From Halichoerus grypus (taxonomy: Eukaryota > Chordata > Mammalia > Carnivora > Phocidae): a DNA stretch of 64,000 bases. The stretch is from positions 5,776,001 through 5,840,000 of the forward strand of contig NC_135726.1 in assembly GCF_964656455.1 (NCBI RefSeq). Direction: 5' to 3'. The notes beneath the pieces were generated by a model. It saw only the letters and a list, made by a program, of their open reading frames with translations. It was not told the DNA's origin and ran no database searches. The position numbers were made by a program, and so were the translations under genes. Within the stretch, counting starts at the first letter, position 1, and the number at the start of each line of letters is the position of its first letter. Positions 23,380 to 34,922 of the stretch are shown piece after piece.

Positions 23380-23404
23380 TTTTTTTGTTTTGTTTTTTTT
23401 TGTT
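23380..23404 (+). repeat. T-rich tract
   Basis: T run with single G interruptions. Confidence 0.8.
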
Positions 23405-24482
23405 CCGTATCCTGGACCTGTGCTCCTTCAATCTGTCTTCTAATCCTGGACATCAAGAGATGTCTGTAGGTACCAGAACCTGGTTATTTTCCCCTTATTA
23501 GACCATTTCCTCTAAATAGCCTTGAGTCCCTCACTCCCCTAAGGAATTTCTTCTCCGTCTACCCACATGAGTCCCAGCTATCCACTGATTCTTCATTGCT
23601 TGTTCCAATGTAAATGGGAAAGGGTTGACAGAGGAAAAAACATGTCCACCCATCTTCCTACAGTAGATATAATAAGAGGATAGAAAAGTCAAGGACAAAT
23701 GTGTTATGATTCTATTAGTTCTGTAAAAGAATAAAAACATGCATTTTTCATCAATACAGAAAACAAAAGCCTTCCTGTATCATATCGTAATAACATATAA
23801 TGTAATGTCTAATACCACCAGAAAGCAAAACTATCATCCAGGTCAAGTCTCTGCCTCTTTGGCTTGGGTGTCAGCTTCTCTCTCATGCCACAATTACTGA
23901 CTGAGCTAGATGGTATGGAGAGTGTGGTGAGCAAGACAGAAGTGGTTTTGCCCATATGATGGATGCATTCTTCAATCCATGATGGCTCACACACCTTGCC
24001 TATGCCCTCTATGACTTGCCCCTTTATTCTCCTGCCCCTTGGGAGCTGTTGGTCCTTCTGGTCCAGCCATATTTCTGCACTTGACTTCTTGTCCTGGCCC
24101 ATCCTGGTGTGGTATGATAGGGAAGAAGTAGCTAGAGGGTTTGAATGAAACCTCTTACCACTGGGTTGTCATTCCCTATCACTGTAGTGACAAAATCTAG
24201 GGCAAAGCTGGAAGATTCATGGCACTGCCACTTGGCGGCACCAGGAGTAGACCCAGTAAGCCAGGCATATTAGGTAAGATTGGGCTAGCATTTGGAACCA
24301 GAGAGGGCAGAAAGGGGGCTGGCAAGCAGACAAGCTAGAAAGATCAGGCAAGAATGCTAAGCTCATGCAGATCAAACTTGGGCAGAAAGGGTCAAACAGG
24401 TGATCCAGATGCAAGAAAATAAGACCTTCTCTGCTAAAAGAGAGAGAGTTTAGCAAGACCACACCTGGTCAGGATCTTCTGA

Positions 24483-24690
24483 TTTTTTTTTAAAGATTTT
24501 ATTTATTTGTGGTGAGTGGAAGGGGCAGAGGGAGAGAGGGAGAAAGAGAGAAAAAGAGAATCCCAAGCAGACTCCATGCTGAGTGCTGAGCTCGGAGCCT
24601 GACTCGGGACATGATCCCAGGACCCTGAGATCACAACCTAAGCCAAAATCTAGAGTCAGACACTCAACCAGTTGGGCCACCCAGGTGCCT
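24483..24690 (-). mobile_element. CAN SINE (SINEC), complete
   Basis: Reverse-orientation carnivore SINE: 'ttttaaagattttatttatt' start, purine body 'ggcagagggagagaggg', 'cccaagcagactccatgctg', 'gggacatgatcccagga', head ending 'ttgggccacccaggtgcc'. A 13-bp TSD 'ca(g)gatcttctga'-type flanks it (24470-24482 and 24691-24703, one mismatch). Confidence 0.97.
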
Positions 24691-24751
24691 CAGCATCTTC
24701 TGACTTACATCCTATTTTCCTGAAGGGTGCTGCTTCACTGGAACTCATTTG

Positions 24752-24900
24752 TGTTATTACTATTCTAACTCCTGCTTTTAAGATGAGAACACTAAGCCTT
24801 GTGGAAGTTGAATAACTTGGCTAAGTTCAGAGACTGAGAAGTGGAGAGCTGGGACTTGAACCCCAGGTCGAACTGGGTAGTTTTCTGTTGGTAGAGCCCA
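24752..24900 (-). mobile_element. MIR SINE
   Basis: Antisense MIR: 'attactattctaactcctgc', 'agatgagaacactaagcc', 'gacttgaaccccaggtc'. Confidence 0.8.
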
Positions 24901-25389
24901 GACACCCTTAGGGTTGTGCTGAGCTGTTTATTCTCTGTCCTCTCAGTTCCTGAGTGTGGCCAGGCCATTGCTCAGAGGAGACACCAGGTCCCTAGGAGTC
25001 ACTGACTTCTGAAAATAGCAAGAGCAGAGGGCTCTTTTCCTAACCGTTTCCTAATTAATTATCTCCATTAGCTAAGCTCAATTACTTTGTGTCCACCTCC
25101 AAGAGTACAACCTGGCTCCTTAGAGACTTCCTATTTGAATTTCCAAGGGGGCAAATATTGCCAGAAGCATGTTTTATGTAATTACATAGTGTAGATATTT
25201 CACTCTCTTTACTTAATGATTATTAAATACCGAAATTAATCTCCATATGTGGATGTGGATTCCATCAGTTTAAGAGAAAGCACATGTATAGTGGGGTATT
25301 TCTCCCTACAGAATTTGGGGGACTTGAGCAGGTGCTCGTGGATACCTGCATTAAGTGGCCTCCCCCTCAGTCCTCAAGATACCACTGGT
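24901..25389. other. Unique sequence, no gene seen
   Basis: Contains 'cctaattaattatctcc' near 25049, otherwise ordinary. Confidence 0.45.
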
Positions 25390-25578
25390 CAGAGTTTCTC
25401 AGTGGAGACTCTTCCTATTCTATTCTGCCTAAGAATAACCTAAAGACCTTGATAAATGCACATTCCAAGACCCCTCATCTAACCCTATTGAATCAGCGTA
25501 TCTGAGGGCAGAGCCTAGGAATCTGCACTTTCAATGCTTTCCTGGGGGATTCTGATAATAGGAGTGTCTAAGAACCAG
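25390..25578 (+). mobile_element. MER5-like hAT-Charlie fragment
   Basis: Diverged MER5A-type sequence: 'ccttgataaatgcacattcc', 'tattgaatcagcgtatctg', 'ggaatctgcactttc', 'gggggattctgataatagga', 'gtctaagaaccagag'. Orientation follows the 'gaatctgcattt' block. Confidence 0.7.
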
Positions 25579-26196
25579 AGATAGTCATGTGCCCGATACA
25601 TAAAGACAGCCTTATCAAGGGAAGAGGAGAGGCAAAATGAACACAAGCCAGTCTCTTCCCATACATATTTTAATAAAAAGAATTCAATACATGTTATCTA
25701 TTATTACTTTATGGTTGTTATAAATCCTCAGACAGGGCTTGAGAGCTGTAGCTGATCTGGGACGTGCACGCAACACCAGCAGGTGAGTGGGAAAGTGAGA
25801 CAAGGAGAGGAAGGGAGAGTAAAGGGTGTTGCTGTCTATTAACTACTGGAGCTCCAGACTGGGGGGGGGCCTCCAGAAACAAGTGCGGGGCACATACCTC
25901 CCTGCAACCCCACCTGTAAGGGAGGAAGGCTGGTGTAGACTGACTCCAGTCCATGCTTGGCTGGCCTCCTGGGAGCTGATAATTCCCCTACACTGCTGTG
26001 TGTGTGGACAGTGGCAGGCACTGGGGTGGGAAGTTGGGCTGGCATAAAGGTGGGGGGAACACACTTGGGCCACCAAGAGCATGCCTCTCCCACCAACTTT
26101 CTAGCAAGAAAATGTCAGGTGCATCCTGGTGCCTGCTCACAGAGTGAATAAAAGATACACGTGAGCATCGTGAGAAGGAAGTTCCCTCTTGTTTGT
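25579..26196. other. Unique sequence with poly(G)
   Basis: Nine consecutive G at 25861-25869. Five overlapping frames across 25718-26236 on both strands are an effect of low stop density, not genes. Confidence 0.45.
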
Positions 26197-26525
26197 TGTA
26201 AGTTATGCATAACATAAAGTTCACCATTAGTGACATTTACCATATTCCCAGTGCCATACAGCCATCACCACTGTCTAGTTCTAGAACATTTCCATCACCC
26301 CAAAAAGAAACCCTGTACCTATCAGCAGCCACTCTCCATTTCTTCCTCTCTCAAGCCCTGGTGACCACTAATCTTTCTGTCTCCCTGGATTTGTCTGTTG
26401 TGGACAATTCACATAAATGGAATCATGTAATACGGTCTTTCATTCGGCTTCACGTTGTCAAGGTCCATCCACATTGCAGCGTGTGTAGGTGCTTTGTTCT
26501 TTTTTCTGGTTGAAGAATATTCCAT
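26197..26525 (-). mobile_element. L1 3' end
   Basis: Antisense old L1: 'cataaagttcaccattagtg', 'ccatcaccactgtctag', 'catttccatcaccccaaaaa', 'tgtctccctggatttgtc', 'aaatggaatcatgtaatac', 'gaagaatattccattctg'. It covers the 3' UTR and ORF2 C-terminal end, heavily mutated. Confidence 0.9.
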
Positions 26526-27224
26526 TCTGAGGATAAGACTCCCTCTCATTTTTTTGGACCACAGAGATATCCCAGGATCTGGATTGGTAGGCTGACAACA
26601 GTGCTGTGTGTACCCCGTTCGCCACACCAGATCAACCTGCCACTTATCTCCATCCTCATGGTGCTCCAAGATGCTGGCTCTGGGGGCTGCTTTCTCCCCT
26701 AGCTCTTTCTGGCCTCCTCTGAGATTTGGCTAATGGAAGTTACTAGCGGGTGCGGTTAAGGTGTCCTCTCCTCCAGCTTTCTCCCTGGCTGTGTCCCTCC
26801 AGGAAGACAGGGCTCCTGTCACTTAGCTTCTCTCTCCAGGTTCTATTGGGCCCTCTCTTCCCCCTCTGTTCAGGCCTAGAGGAGGTACTGTTTTCCTGCT
26901 GCTGGCAGCTCTCAAGTGCTGCCTGGTCCTTCATTAGCTTTCCCCAAATCTTCCCACATCTTCGTAAATAGTCTACTCCATTTTCTTCAAGTTATTCCAG
27001 TGTGTGTGTGAGCCTCCCCTTCCTGCTAGGACCCTAATACAATAGTCATCAATGATAGAGTAACTCATCAATATTTTACCCCATTGCTGAAGCACATTTC
27101 ATAGTGCATACTCCTAACTTAGAGCCTGAGAAATGCTCTGTGCCCCTGTGTGTTATCCCCACTTCCCAGACCAGGTGTGAACCAGACAGCAACTGCTAGC
27201 TAGCATGCAATCGGGCAATTATGT
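26526..27224. other. Unique sequence, no gene seen
   Basis: Pyrimidine-rich in places (26760-26880). No repeat or exon assigned. Confidence 0.45.
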
Positions 27225-27435
27225 ATGTGGCTTCTGGAATCACATTTCCTGGATTTGATTCTCAGTTCTGCCCCTCCTGGCACTGTGACCTGGGGCAAAT
27301 TACCTAATCTCTCTGAGCCTCAAATGTAAATTATGGTGCCCAGACTATCTATGACTAAACAGATAATATGCAGAAATGTCTCAGAACAGAGCCACACATT
27401 AGAAGTGCACAGTAAATGTCAGCTACTGTGTTAAC
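27225..27435 (+). mobile_element. MIR SINE
   Basis: Sense MIR, most of its length: 'tggcttctggaatcacattt', 'cctggatttgattctcag', 'actgtgacctggggcaa', 'ttacctaatctctctgagcc', 'gcacagtaaatgtcagctac'. Confidence 0.9.
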
Positions 27436-27754
27436 CCCCATTAGTCCTGGCCTCACATTCACCTTTCCCGATCTGTATCAGCTTCTTGCAGCACGATCTT
27501 TGAGTACTCTCTGCTGGCCCAGATTCTGAGCCCATGATGACTGGTGCTGGAAGTAGACTAATACCAATTCTCTCCCAGTTGAGGGAGAAGGGAATGTGGG
27601 GACCAGCAAGTTCTTCTAGACCCTGGCCCCTCCCTTCCAAAGACCCTGGGGTGGACTCCTTACCCCTGTGTTATTGTGGTTGCCTTCCTTCTCCTCCTTT
27701 TCTTTTTCATCACCAGCAAGAAGACCACCATGTACTGAAGGTTTACTCTGGGAT

Positions 27755-28080
27755 GATAACCTTATAAGCATACCTCATTTGATGGTCCTATGAACCCTAT
27801 GCGGTATGGTTCCTTTTTGAAAACCTGTTGCAAATCTATTCCAGATCCATTTTTAAAATCTATTCAAACATAGTATTATTACATCCAGTAATACAGGTAA
27901 CATATGAATGTATCTTCCTTGTAAAGATCCACAATTGAAATACTATGAGGTTGCCATTAGTATCCCCATTTTCCTGATGATAAACCTATAACTGAGGCAG
28001 ATTAAAGACAGATGAATGTTCTTAAGTTCATGCTGGCAAGCAGCAGAGGCATAATTAAAAACCAGGAATGTTTAATACAA
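27755..28080 (-). mobile_element. MIR SINE, interrupted
   Basis: Antisense MIR in two parts: 'ctcatttgatggtcctatg' then 'aaccctatgcgg' (to about 27805), and 'attagtatccccattttcc' onward (from about 27956). About 145 bases of foreign sequence lie between, bounded by 'ctatg(c/a)gg' on both sides. Confidence 0.75.
27806..27943. other. Unidentified insert inside MIR
   Basis: AT-rich sequence not matching MIR, flanked by 8-bp near-identical copies of the target (27798-27805 and 27944-27951). The 8-bp duplication would suit a hAT element, but I cannot recognise the terminal repeats. Confidence 0.4.
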
Positions 28081-29024
28081 GAGACTGGGTCCATATGTAC
28101 TACATTGTGCTGACTGTGTCCCCAGAACTATCTTATGCCTCAGTTTCTCTCCTTTGACATCTTACCAGGCCTTAAACTTTCAGGCTTATAAGCCCATTCT
28201 AGTAGGATGTGGATCCTCATAAATGACCTTTGAAGTCCATATCTAAACCAGTAGGCTGTGCTGAACACTTCTTGCACCCATCCATACACTTCCCAGCCAT
28301 CACTGTGACAACCAGCCTCCCACAGGTGAGAGCAGACAGTACCTGGACTCAGCTGCACCTCTCATTCCCGCATTCTGCCTTGGGGTTTTCTCAGACACCC
28401 TGAACTAGAATGTCCGAGGGAACCCACAGGGTCAGTCATGCTAGCATAGCCTGGAAATCAGAGGGAGTCGACATCCCATGGGCAAGCCTTGACCAGTGGG
28501 GGATGGAATTGTTCCCTAGAGACAGACATTTTTGAGATACTTTCTGTGGTTCTTCTCAGAGGGTCCTGGGAGAAGTGTGTCTCAATTGTCCACTGTCTGT
28601 ATCTGCTCCCTTGAAGGGGCTGTCCCTCCTTCCCTGTCACACTCTCCCCATCCTCCCATCCTATATCCTGGAATCACACAATCCCTCATATTAGGCTTTG
28701 CTTTCTGGGGCGAGTTCAGGCTAAGTCAGGGATGATGAAAGAGTTGTTTTGTTTAGTAAATATTTGTTGTGAATAAGAGGCTCTCCTTGCCTAAGAGATG
28801 GATTCCTCAGAGTGGCCAGGATCTTCAAGGAGAGGACTACACTCATTGTTATGTCCTTAAGGTTTGCACTCCTCAAGGGCAGACCAGGCTGCCTATTGCA
28901 CAGGGGTGGTCATGTACCCTTGACCTCACCAAGAGATTAAAATAGTTCTCAGTAATACAAAACAGAGATTCATCCTCCTGACAAGTCACTCATGCTTGCA
29001 ATGTTTCATTGTCATTGTGAGAAG
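28081..29024. other. Unique sequence, no gene seen
   Basis: No repeats or exons assigned. Confidence 0.45.
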
Positions 29025-29162
29025 GCTATGCTTCATTCAAGAAAAGTTTTAAGTACCTAGGACCAGCCAGGATTATGCAAGTCTCTAGGAATAAGAGGGT
29101 AAACATAACCTAGTCCTTGCCCTTAAGGAGTGAACATTCTAGATTGAAAGCAGATAAATAAA
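29025..29162 (-). mobile_element. L2 LINE fragment
   Basis: Antisense L2: 'cttcattcaagaaaagtttt', 'gtccttgcccttaaggag', 'tgaacattctagattg', 'agataaataaagag'. Confidence 0.7.
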
Positions 29163-29961
29163 GAGGAAATTCTCACACCTTACAAAAGGTTCTATAGTTG
29201 AGACAATCTTGTAAGTAAAAATTGAGCTCTCAAAGACAAATTTTTTCTACATACCATGCACTGCATTTTAAGCCAACATTAATAAAGGTAATCTTTGCTT
29301 TATCCCATTTTCTTTCTGGTTGTAGATCTGTGAATTATACTGAGACAAAAATATATTCCAAAACACCCACCCATCTATCCATCCATCCATCCATCCATGC
29401 ACCGTCTATGCAATACAAGCGTGTTTGGCCACAACATTCAGAGGTTTCTGGTGCAGATACCTCACACGGGGACTTGAGGAAGCCAGTGTAAAGGGCAAAG
29501 ATGACAGAAAATAAGTAATTTTCATGCAAGACTTCCATGCACTGCTTCTTACTATTCTGATCACGACTTGTTAAAATTATGCTAGATTTGTGACTATAGA
29601 TTTCCTGGATCATATTTGCAGCCACTTTTCCAACAGGGACCAAGCAGACATCAATCATTCTGAGATGGCAAATTTGTGAAAGCAAGGTCAGCAGCCAAGT
29701 TCACTTGGGTTGGATCGATTGGACACTTGAAGAAAGGCTCCACTAGGATACCCTGAAAACATTGCAACAGTGCAAAGAGGAGGAAATGCCTTGTTCCAAC
29801 TAGAGTGTCTAGTTTCTACCCTCAAAATATTCTGTGTGCATGGAAAGAAAAATAAGGTAGAGTGTTGCACTAAAAGCAGTGTGTTACTATAGTGTGATCA
29901 GAGATCCTTAAAAAAAAAAAATCTGTCAGTGCTACCATAGATATTACAGTGTCTTAGATTT
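29163..29961. other. Unique sequence, no gene seen
   Basis: Contains the CATC array described separately. A 116-codon minus-strand frame (29335-29685) reads through that array and has no recognised domain. Confidence 0.45.
29371..29398 (+). repeat. (CATC)n microsatellite
   Basis: Five to six CATC units after 'cacccacccatctatc'. Confidence 0.95.
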
Positions 29962-30069
29962 TATGACCCCAGGTCAGAATCCTGCCTCTGAAACTTCTAA
30001 GCTCCTACTTAGAGTGAGCCTTGATTTCCTAATCTGTCAGAAGGGTCTAATACTATCTGCCTAATCCAT
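29962..30069 (+). mobile_element. MIR SINE, 5' half (split)
   Basis: Sense MIR: 'aggtcagaatcctgcctctg', 'ttgatttcctaatctgtcag', 'ctaatactatctgcc'. Its 3' half resumes at 31077 after an L2. Confidence 0.75.
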
Positions 30070-31076
30070 GCATTCATTAATTCAGTCATTATTTATTAAC
30101 TACCTACAAGGTGCCAAGCACTGTACTCAACAGTGGGGATTCAGTGATGAGTTAAAAAAAAAAAGTCCTTGTGTAGCTTTGGGTCGGGGGAGATAAACAC
30201 TAATCATATATTCAACATGAATAAATGGAAGTGATGGACAATGGAGACAGATCTATGGCATCAGAGGGGAGAATAGGAGGGTTGTCTCATCTAGACTGAC
30301 AACAGAGCTGAGAACAGAAGAATGAAGGAGTCTGTGTTAGGTAAAAGGCTCAGGAGTAGACTAAAGGTAGATTCTTGATAGAGAAAGCAGCACAGGCCAA
30401 GGCCTTGGTATGTGATGATCTCAGCAACTGAACAAAGACAGGTATGGCTAGAGTTCAAAGTGCAGAACTGTGTGAGAAGAGATGAGAGCAGTTGGTTTTG
30501 GTAAGTGCATCTCATGCAAGGCCTTATAGTTCATGTCAAGGGTTTGTTTTTTACTTATACTCAAAGCAATGGAAAACCACTGAAGGATTTTAAGCAAAGG
30601 AGTGATGTGATTAGATACATCCTATCAATGCAAAGGATCACTCTGGCTGGGGAGAAAAGAGCAGATTGGAAGAAGGTAAGAGTGACTGAGGGGAGACCAG
30701 CAGGGAGGCCATACTGATATTCAAGACAGAACCGTGGCAGCTCAGATTATAGAGCTGGCACTGAAGATGGAGAGAGGTGAGTGGGTTCCCAATATAGTTA
30801 GGAGGCAGGATTTAAATTTGGAAAGGAGGGAGGTACAAAACTGGGTGGATGGTAGTGCCATGAATTAAGGTAGGGAACAAGTAGAAAGCAGTGCAGGTGT
30901 GGGAGTGAGAATCATGTGTTGGGTTGGGAAATGTTGAGTCCAATGCGCCTTTGAGACACAAAGGAAAAGTATCAACTGGGCTCTTGGGTATACAGCCCTG
31001 GAGTTCAGAGATGACTAAATATGTGAGTCATTAGTGGCCAGGTAGATGAAATTAAAATCATGAACATGGATGAGAT
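30070..31076 (-). mobile_element. L2 LINE 3' segment, about 1 kb
   Basis: Antisense L2 from its 3' terminus ('attcattaattcagtcatt', 'caaggtgccaagcactgtac') through 'gcaaggccttatagttcatg', 'aatggaaaaccactgaagga', 'aaaggagtgatgtgattaga', 'aggatcactctggctgg' to 'tacagccctggagttcagag'. The longest L2 here; it lies inside a MIR, so it inserted later than the MIR. Confidence 0.85.
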
Positions 31077-31162
31077 CATTGTGAAAATAAAATAAATTTC
31101 CACATACAAAGCACCTAGAATGCTGTGGGGCACAGATTGGGTATTAATAAATCTTACCTCCC
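31077..31162 (+). mobile_element. MIR SINE, 3' half (split)
   Basis: Continuation of the MIR at 29962: 'acatacaaagcacctagaat' then 'gggtattaataaatctta', the sense MIR end. Confidence 0.7.
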
Positions 31163-32908
31163 TCCCTCCTTCCCTGTCCTTCGAACAATACAATGGTGAG
31201 TGTGTTTGGGCAAACCCCCAGGGAAGCTGGTTCACGGGGAGGGAGAGAGAAGAACCAGTCTGCTTCTTATAGCTGCTCTGATTTCCCAAAGACATGGTCT
31301 AGGTTCACAATAGCTCTGCAGGAAGAGCAATAGCCCTTTATCTTGGCTTCTGAACCCTGATGCCCTTCCTACTCTCCGCTTTTCAAACAAGGTGTTTCTG
31401 TTAAAGACAGAGGCCACGAAGGCTAAACTGGATATGCAGAGTAATTCCCTCTTTGACTTGAACTTTAGCTGGGCCTCGGGAGGAAAGACAGGAAGGGAAC
31501 ACAGAATACTTCTTTGCCATGCTGGCCATGAGCAGGAAAGCAACCCATTGGGTTTGCTGACCTCTGCACCAGAAATATTTTTGCATAAAATTTCTGAAGT
31601 ACCTAGAAGAGCATCTTAAACTAAAGGAATTGTAATGAGACAAATGCAACTCCATTTAGTTTTGAAATATATGCTCCAACGTAAAGGGGCTATAGTATTA
31701 AATTCTTCTCTTCCTATCAAAGGAGGAGGAGGTCTTCGTTCACTGGTACAAGAATGCTCACTGGGTTCTGAAAAAACTCTATTTTTCTATGTGTGTGACA
31801 CCTCCCATTTATTCCTTCCATCAATCTGACATTCCATTGATAGACTAGAGCGTTTTCCTCAGTGACCGTTAGTAAGTTTCAAGGACATACCCACCCAGTG
31901 TATAGAAATAATAGATGGGTCACAAGAATTGATGAAGAAACAAAATCTCAGGTTCTGTTCACATTTAAACCAAGGAAGCAATGCCAAAATAGGTATGTCA
32001 GCAAAATCTCAGGACAAAATTACCTCCCTCTAATTCACTGCAGTGTGACTTTTACACTTTTTCAATAAAGCATACTGATCCAATACCACTTCTAAGTTGC
32101 AAAATTGTTAAGATGGCTAAAATGATATTCATTCCCTACCTCTGCCAAGAACGTTTGAATTCTTTCTCCCTATTGCTATCAGAATAAAAATAAAGGTATC
32201 CAGCAGTATTCTAAATGCCATGCTTCAAAGCTCTGAGACACTCTTTCTTCTGACACCTGATTGACAGATTATGGCTTTTGGATATCCATCAAATTAATAG
32301 ATTATGACTTTTTGAAGCCAGAAACTATGCAATTATTGCCATGTTCTATCTAAAAAGAGATAACTTATTCTTTGTCATCCATTTGTGTCTCAGAAGGCAG
32401 CCCCCGTCCCGCCAACACATACATATCACAATTATAAATAATTCGGTTCCTCCTGTCTTTTTTTCTTCCCAGTATTCCCCCACCTCGAACATCGACAAAA
32501 TAATTCACTTTGAAAAAATGTTAGCACAGGAGATGGCTGACATGTCTCGTATTTCTTGATAATGTTTTGCAAATTTAAATATCCACTATGTAATCCCTGA
32601 TGAGAGCTCCCCTCCGGTTTTGTGTGTCTGATCCAAGGACTTCTCCGAAGCAGAATTAGGAATACAAGAATCAAGATATTTTCAAGTCCAGGTACTTGCC
32701 CCTGCTGCAGTTAACTGAAGATTTCAACTCTGACATAGTAGAGACAGAGACAGAAGGAAATTTCCCTGGCTACCTGGAAAATTGCTAACACTTTTCCTTC
32801 CCCTTCATTTGCATATAACTCCAGTTCATTTCCAATACCTTAAATCAGAGAGGACAGCCAAGTGATTCAATTACGATGTTAGTTATAATGTAATCTCTAG
32901 TTTGATTT
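31163..32908. other. Unique sequence, no gene seen
   Basis: Pyrimidine-rich CCCT sequence at 31158-31181. A weak L2-like patch at about 32150-32240 is not annotated. Octamer-like 'atttgcatat' near 32808. No exon recognised. Confidence 0.45.
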
Positions 32909-32923
32909 AAAGAAAGAAATCTT

Positions 32924-33071
32924 CCGGGGCACCTGGATGGCTCAGTCGGTTAAGCAACCAACTCTTGGTCTCAGCTCAGGTCTTGATCTCAGGGTTGTGA
33001 GTTTAAGCCTCACGTTGGGCTCCATGCTGAGTGTAGAGCCTACTTAAAAAATAATAAAAATTTTAAAAAAT
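32924..33071 (+). mobile_element. CAN SINE (SINEC), short form
   Basis: Sense carnivore SINE: 'ggggcacctggatggctcag' head, 'aggtcttgatctcagggttg', 'gggctccatgctgagtgtag', then straight to an A-rich tail. The pyrimidine-rich body is absent. A 15-bp TSD with one mismatch, 'aaagaaaga(a/g)atctt', flanks it (32909-32923 and 33072-33086). Confidence 0.96.
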
Positions 33072-33086
33072 AAAGAAAGAGATCTT

Positions 33087-33569
33087 TATAAAGACAACTT
33101 AGAAGAGTGAAATTTAATCTGTCAATCCTGCCAATCAAGGTGGTAACATCCCTAAACCGATACAAGATGGCCACAATGCCACCATAAGGGTTGAAGGTTT
33201 ATTGAACTGGGGTGGGATTTCCTGCTAATTCATCTCCCATTACAAGTCAAAGCCTGCTTGCATTCTGAACCTAAAGATTTTAGGGCTGCACCTTCAAAAG
33301 TATCTTCTTAAAGAAGAAAAACACAAAGAGAAGAACCAACATAATCAACTCTGTTCTCCCTCCTTGAGCCCTGGAGTATGCCTTTTGAAAATTTGAAGGA
33401 GAAAGAAAACTTTTATTCTTTAGACTCCATTACCACACTAAACCAACTCATATACTAAAGATGCATGAAAGAGAGCATTGCCAGACATGGAAAGAGCTTA
33501 AAGGGTCTCTCAATTTCAGAGGATTTTGGAGCTGCTAGTGCTCCTGCATTGATGACTGAGCTTCTATAC
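33087..33569. other. Unique sequence, no gene seen
   Basis: No repeat or exon assigned. Confidence 0.45.
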
Positions 33570-33955
33570 ATATGTTAACAACCTACGTCAGTGCTATCTT
33601 CTCTGTGAAACCCCCCTAGCCCCCTTCACTCCACTCTAATGTGAACACTCCTCCTCTTGCCCCTGACACACACCAGGCTCAACTCTTTTATATTCAATTT
33701 TTCAACTTCAGGTTAAATACGGTTTCCTCAAGGAGACATTTCCCAACCCAGACCGGATAAAAACCTTTCCATTGTGCTGCTGCATTCTCTCTTTTGTAAC
33801 TTCATGGCTCCTGGAATTATTTATCTAATACCATCTTCTCTACTAGATTGTGCATTCCACCAGGGCTGAGTCTATCTTGTTCACCTCTGAAAACCCAGAG
33901 CCCAGTGAAGTGGCTGAGTTATAGTCAGTGCTCAGTAAATGTTTGTTGCAGCAAA
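33570..33955 (+). mobile_element. L2 LINE 3' end
   Basis: Sense L2: 'aggagacatttcccaaccc', 'tcatggctcctggaattatt', 'actagattgtgcattccacc', 'agggctgagtctatcttg', 'agtcagtgctcagtaaatg'. Confidence 0.85.
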
Positions 33956-34039
33956 AATTTTAATTCCCAAGGCTCTTTCCTTAGAGATGCTATTCTTTCC
34001 TGCTGGTGAGATCCTAGAGAGAACTATTATATTACTAAG

Positions 34040-34090
34040 GAGCCCAGTGAGTGTTTATTGAATGAGTGAATTGTTGAATGAATAACAAGA
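34040..34090 (+). mobile_element. L2 LINE tail fragment
   Basis: 'gagtgtttattgaatgagtg' then 'gttgaatgaataa' matches the terminal GAAT repeats of L2. Confidence 0.5.
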
Positions 34091-34127
34091 CAAAGGGACA
34101 AATGACCATGAGTAGAAACAATAGTAA

Positions 34128-34670
34128 GAATAAACTAATCAACCACATTCGTCTACCAAATTCCTACCTGGGGACAGGGCTTTACTGGGCACTGAGGGAG
34201 GACACAGAAGTAAAAAATATGCTTCCTTTCTTAAGTGAAACATGATATCCCCACCTACCAAGAGAGTCACAAGGAATTCTAAGTAAAAGAGCAAATCAGA
34301 GAGTCTAGCAAATTCAGTGGAAGGACTATTTCAGGGAGAATGGAACCAAGGCTTATAAGAGCCATCCCCCAAGGCAGATAAAAGAGGAAATGATGGAGTC
34401 AGTGGATGATTACCCAGAGGTGTGAGTAGGAAAGTGGGTGGAACAACATGGGACAAAAAGATAAGGGACGAACTGAAGAATGAAATAGTCAAGAATGATA
34501 CTGGGCATTCTGACTCTGAGTGATTTCAAGAATATTAATATCAATGATGGAAATGTGGTGAGGAGGACTAAAACTGACTTTAGGGGTGGTCATAGCATAC
34601 TGATGTACTGAATCTAAGGTGATGGGAACTTAGGAGAAAAATCAGCATAGAGAAATAGATGTAGGCGTCA
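34128..34670 (-). mobile_element. L2 LINE segment
   Basis: Antisense L2, diverged. The 3' end block near 34180 ('ttactgggcactgaggga') is followed by upstream blocks such as 'aatagtcaagaatgatactg' and 'aaaatcagcatagag'. Confidence 0.6.
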
Positions 34671-34681
34671 GCTGCATAATA

Positions 34682-34922
34682 ACAGCAGCTATCATTTATA
34701 GGGGTTAATGATGAGCATGGCACTCTGCTAAATGTCTTGCCCATAATTTCAGTCGATATTTACAACAGGCCCATGGGGTAGTTATTGTTATTTGTCCTAT
34801 TTTGCAGATGAGAAAAATAAGGCATAAGAGGTTAAGTAATTGTCCCCAAACTCACACAACTGGAAAGTTACAGAATTAGAATTGGAACACAAATCTTCCC
34901 ACTTCAAGTCTTAGTTCTTAAC
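34682..34922 (-). mobile_element. MIR SINE, near full length
   Basis: Antisense MIR: 'tatcatttataggggttaat', 'ggcactctgctaaatgtc', 'ctattttgcagatgagaaaa', 'aggttaagtaattgtcccc', 'actcacacaactggaaag', 'cttagttcttaac'. Confidence 0.92.

Larger units (their letters stand above)
21441..24469. other. Unique sequence, about 3 kb
   Basis: The longest stretch without a recognised interspersed repeat in the first half. It has CA-rich sequence at 22344-22390, a perfect 16-bp palindrome TTCTAGAATTCTAGAA at 22171-22186 and a T/G-rich tract at 23380-23404. No gene recognised. Confidence 0.5.

Noticed and set aside
25861..25869. Nine G in a row as a possible G-quadruplex
   Set aside because: A single G-run without three neighbouring runs does not make a convincing quadruplex motif.
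26680..26960. Pyrimidine-rich tract ending in AG followed by an open frame, possible 3' splice site and exon
   Set aside because: No matching donor or conserved peptide; CT-rich DNA produces such acceptors by chance.
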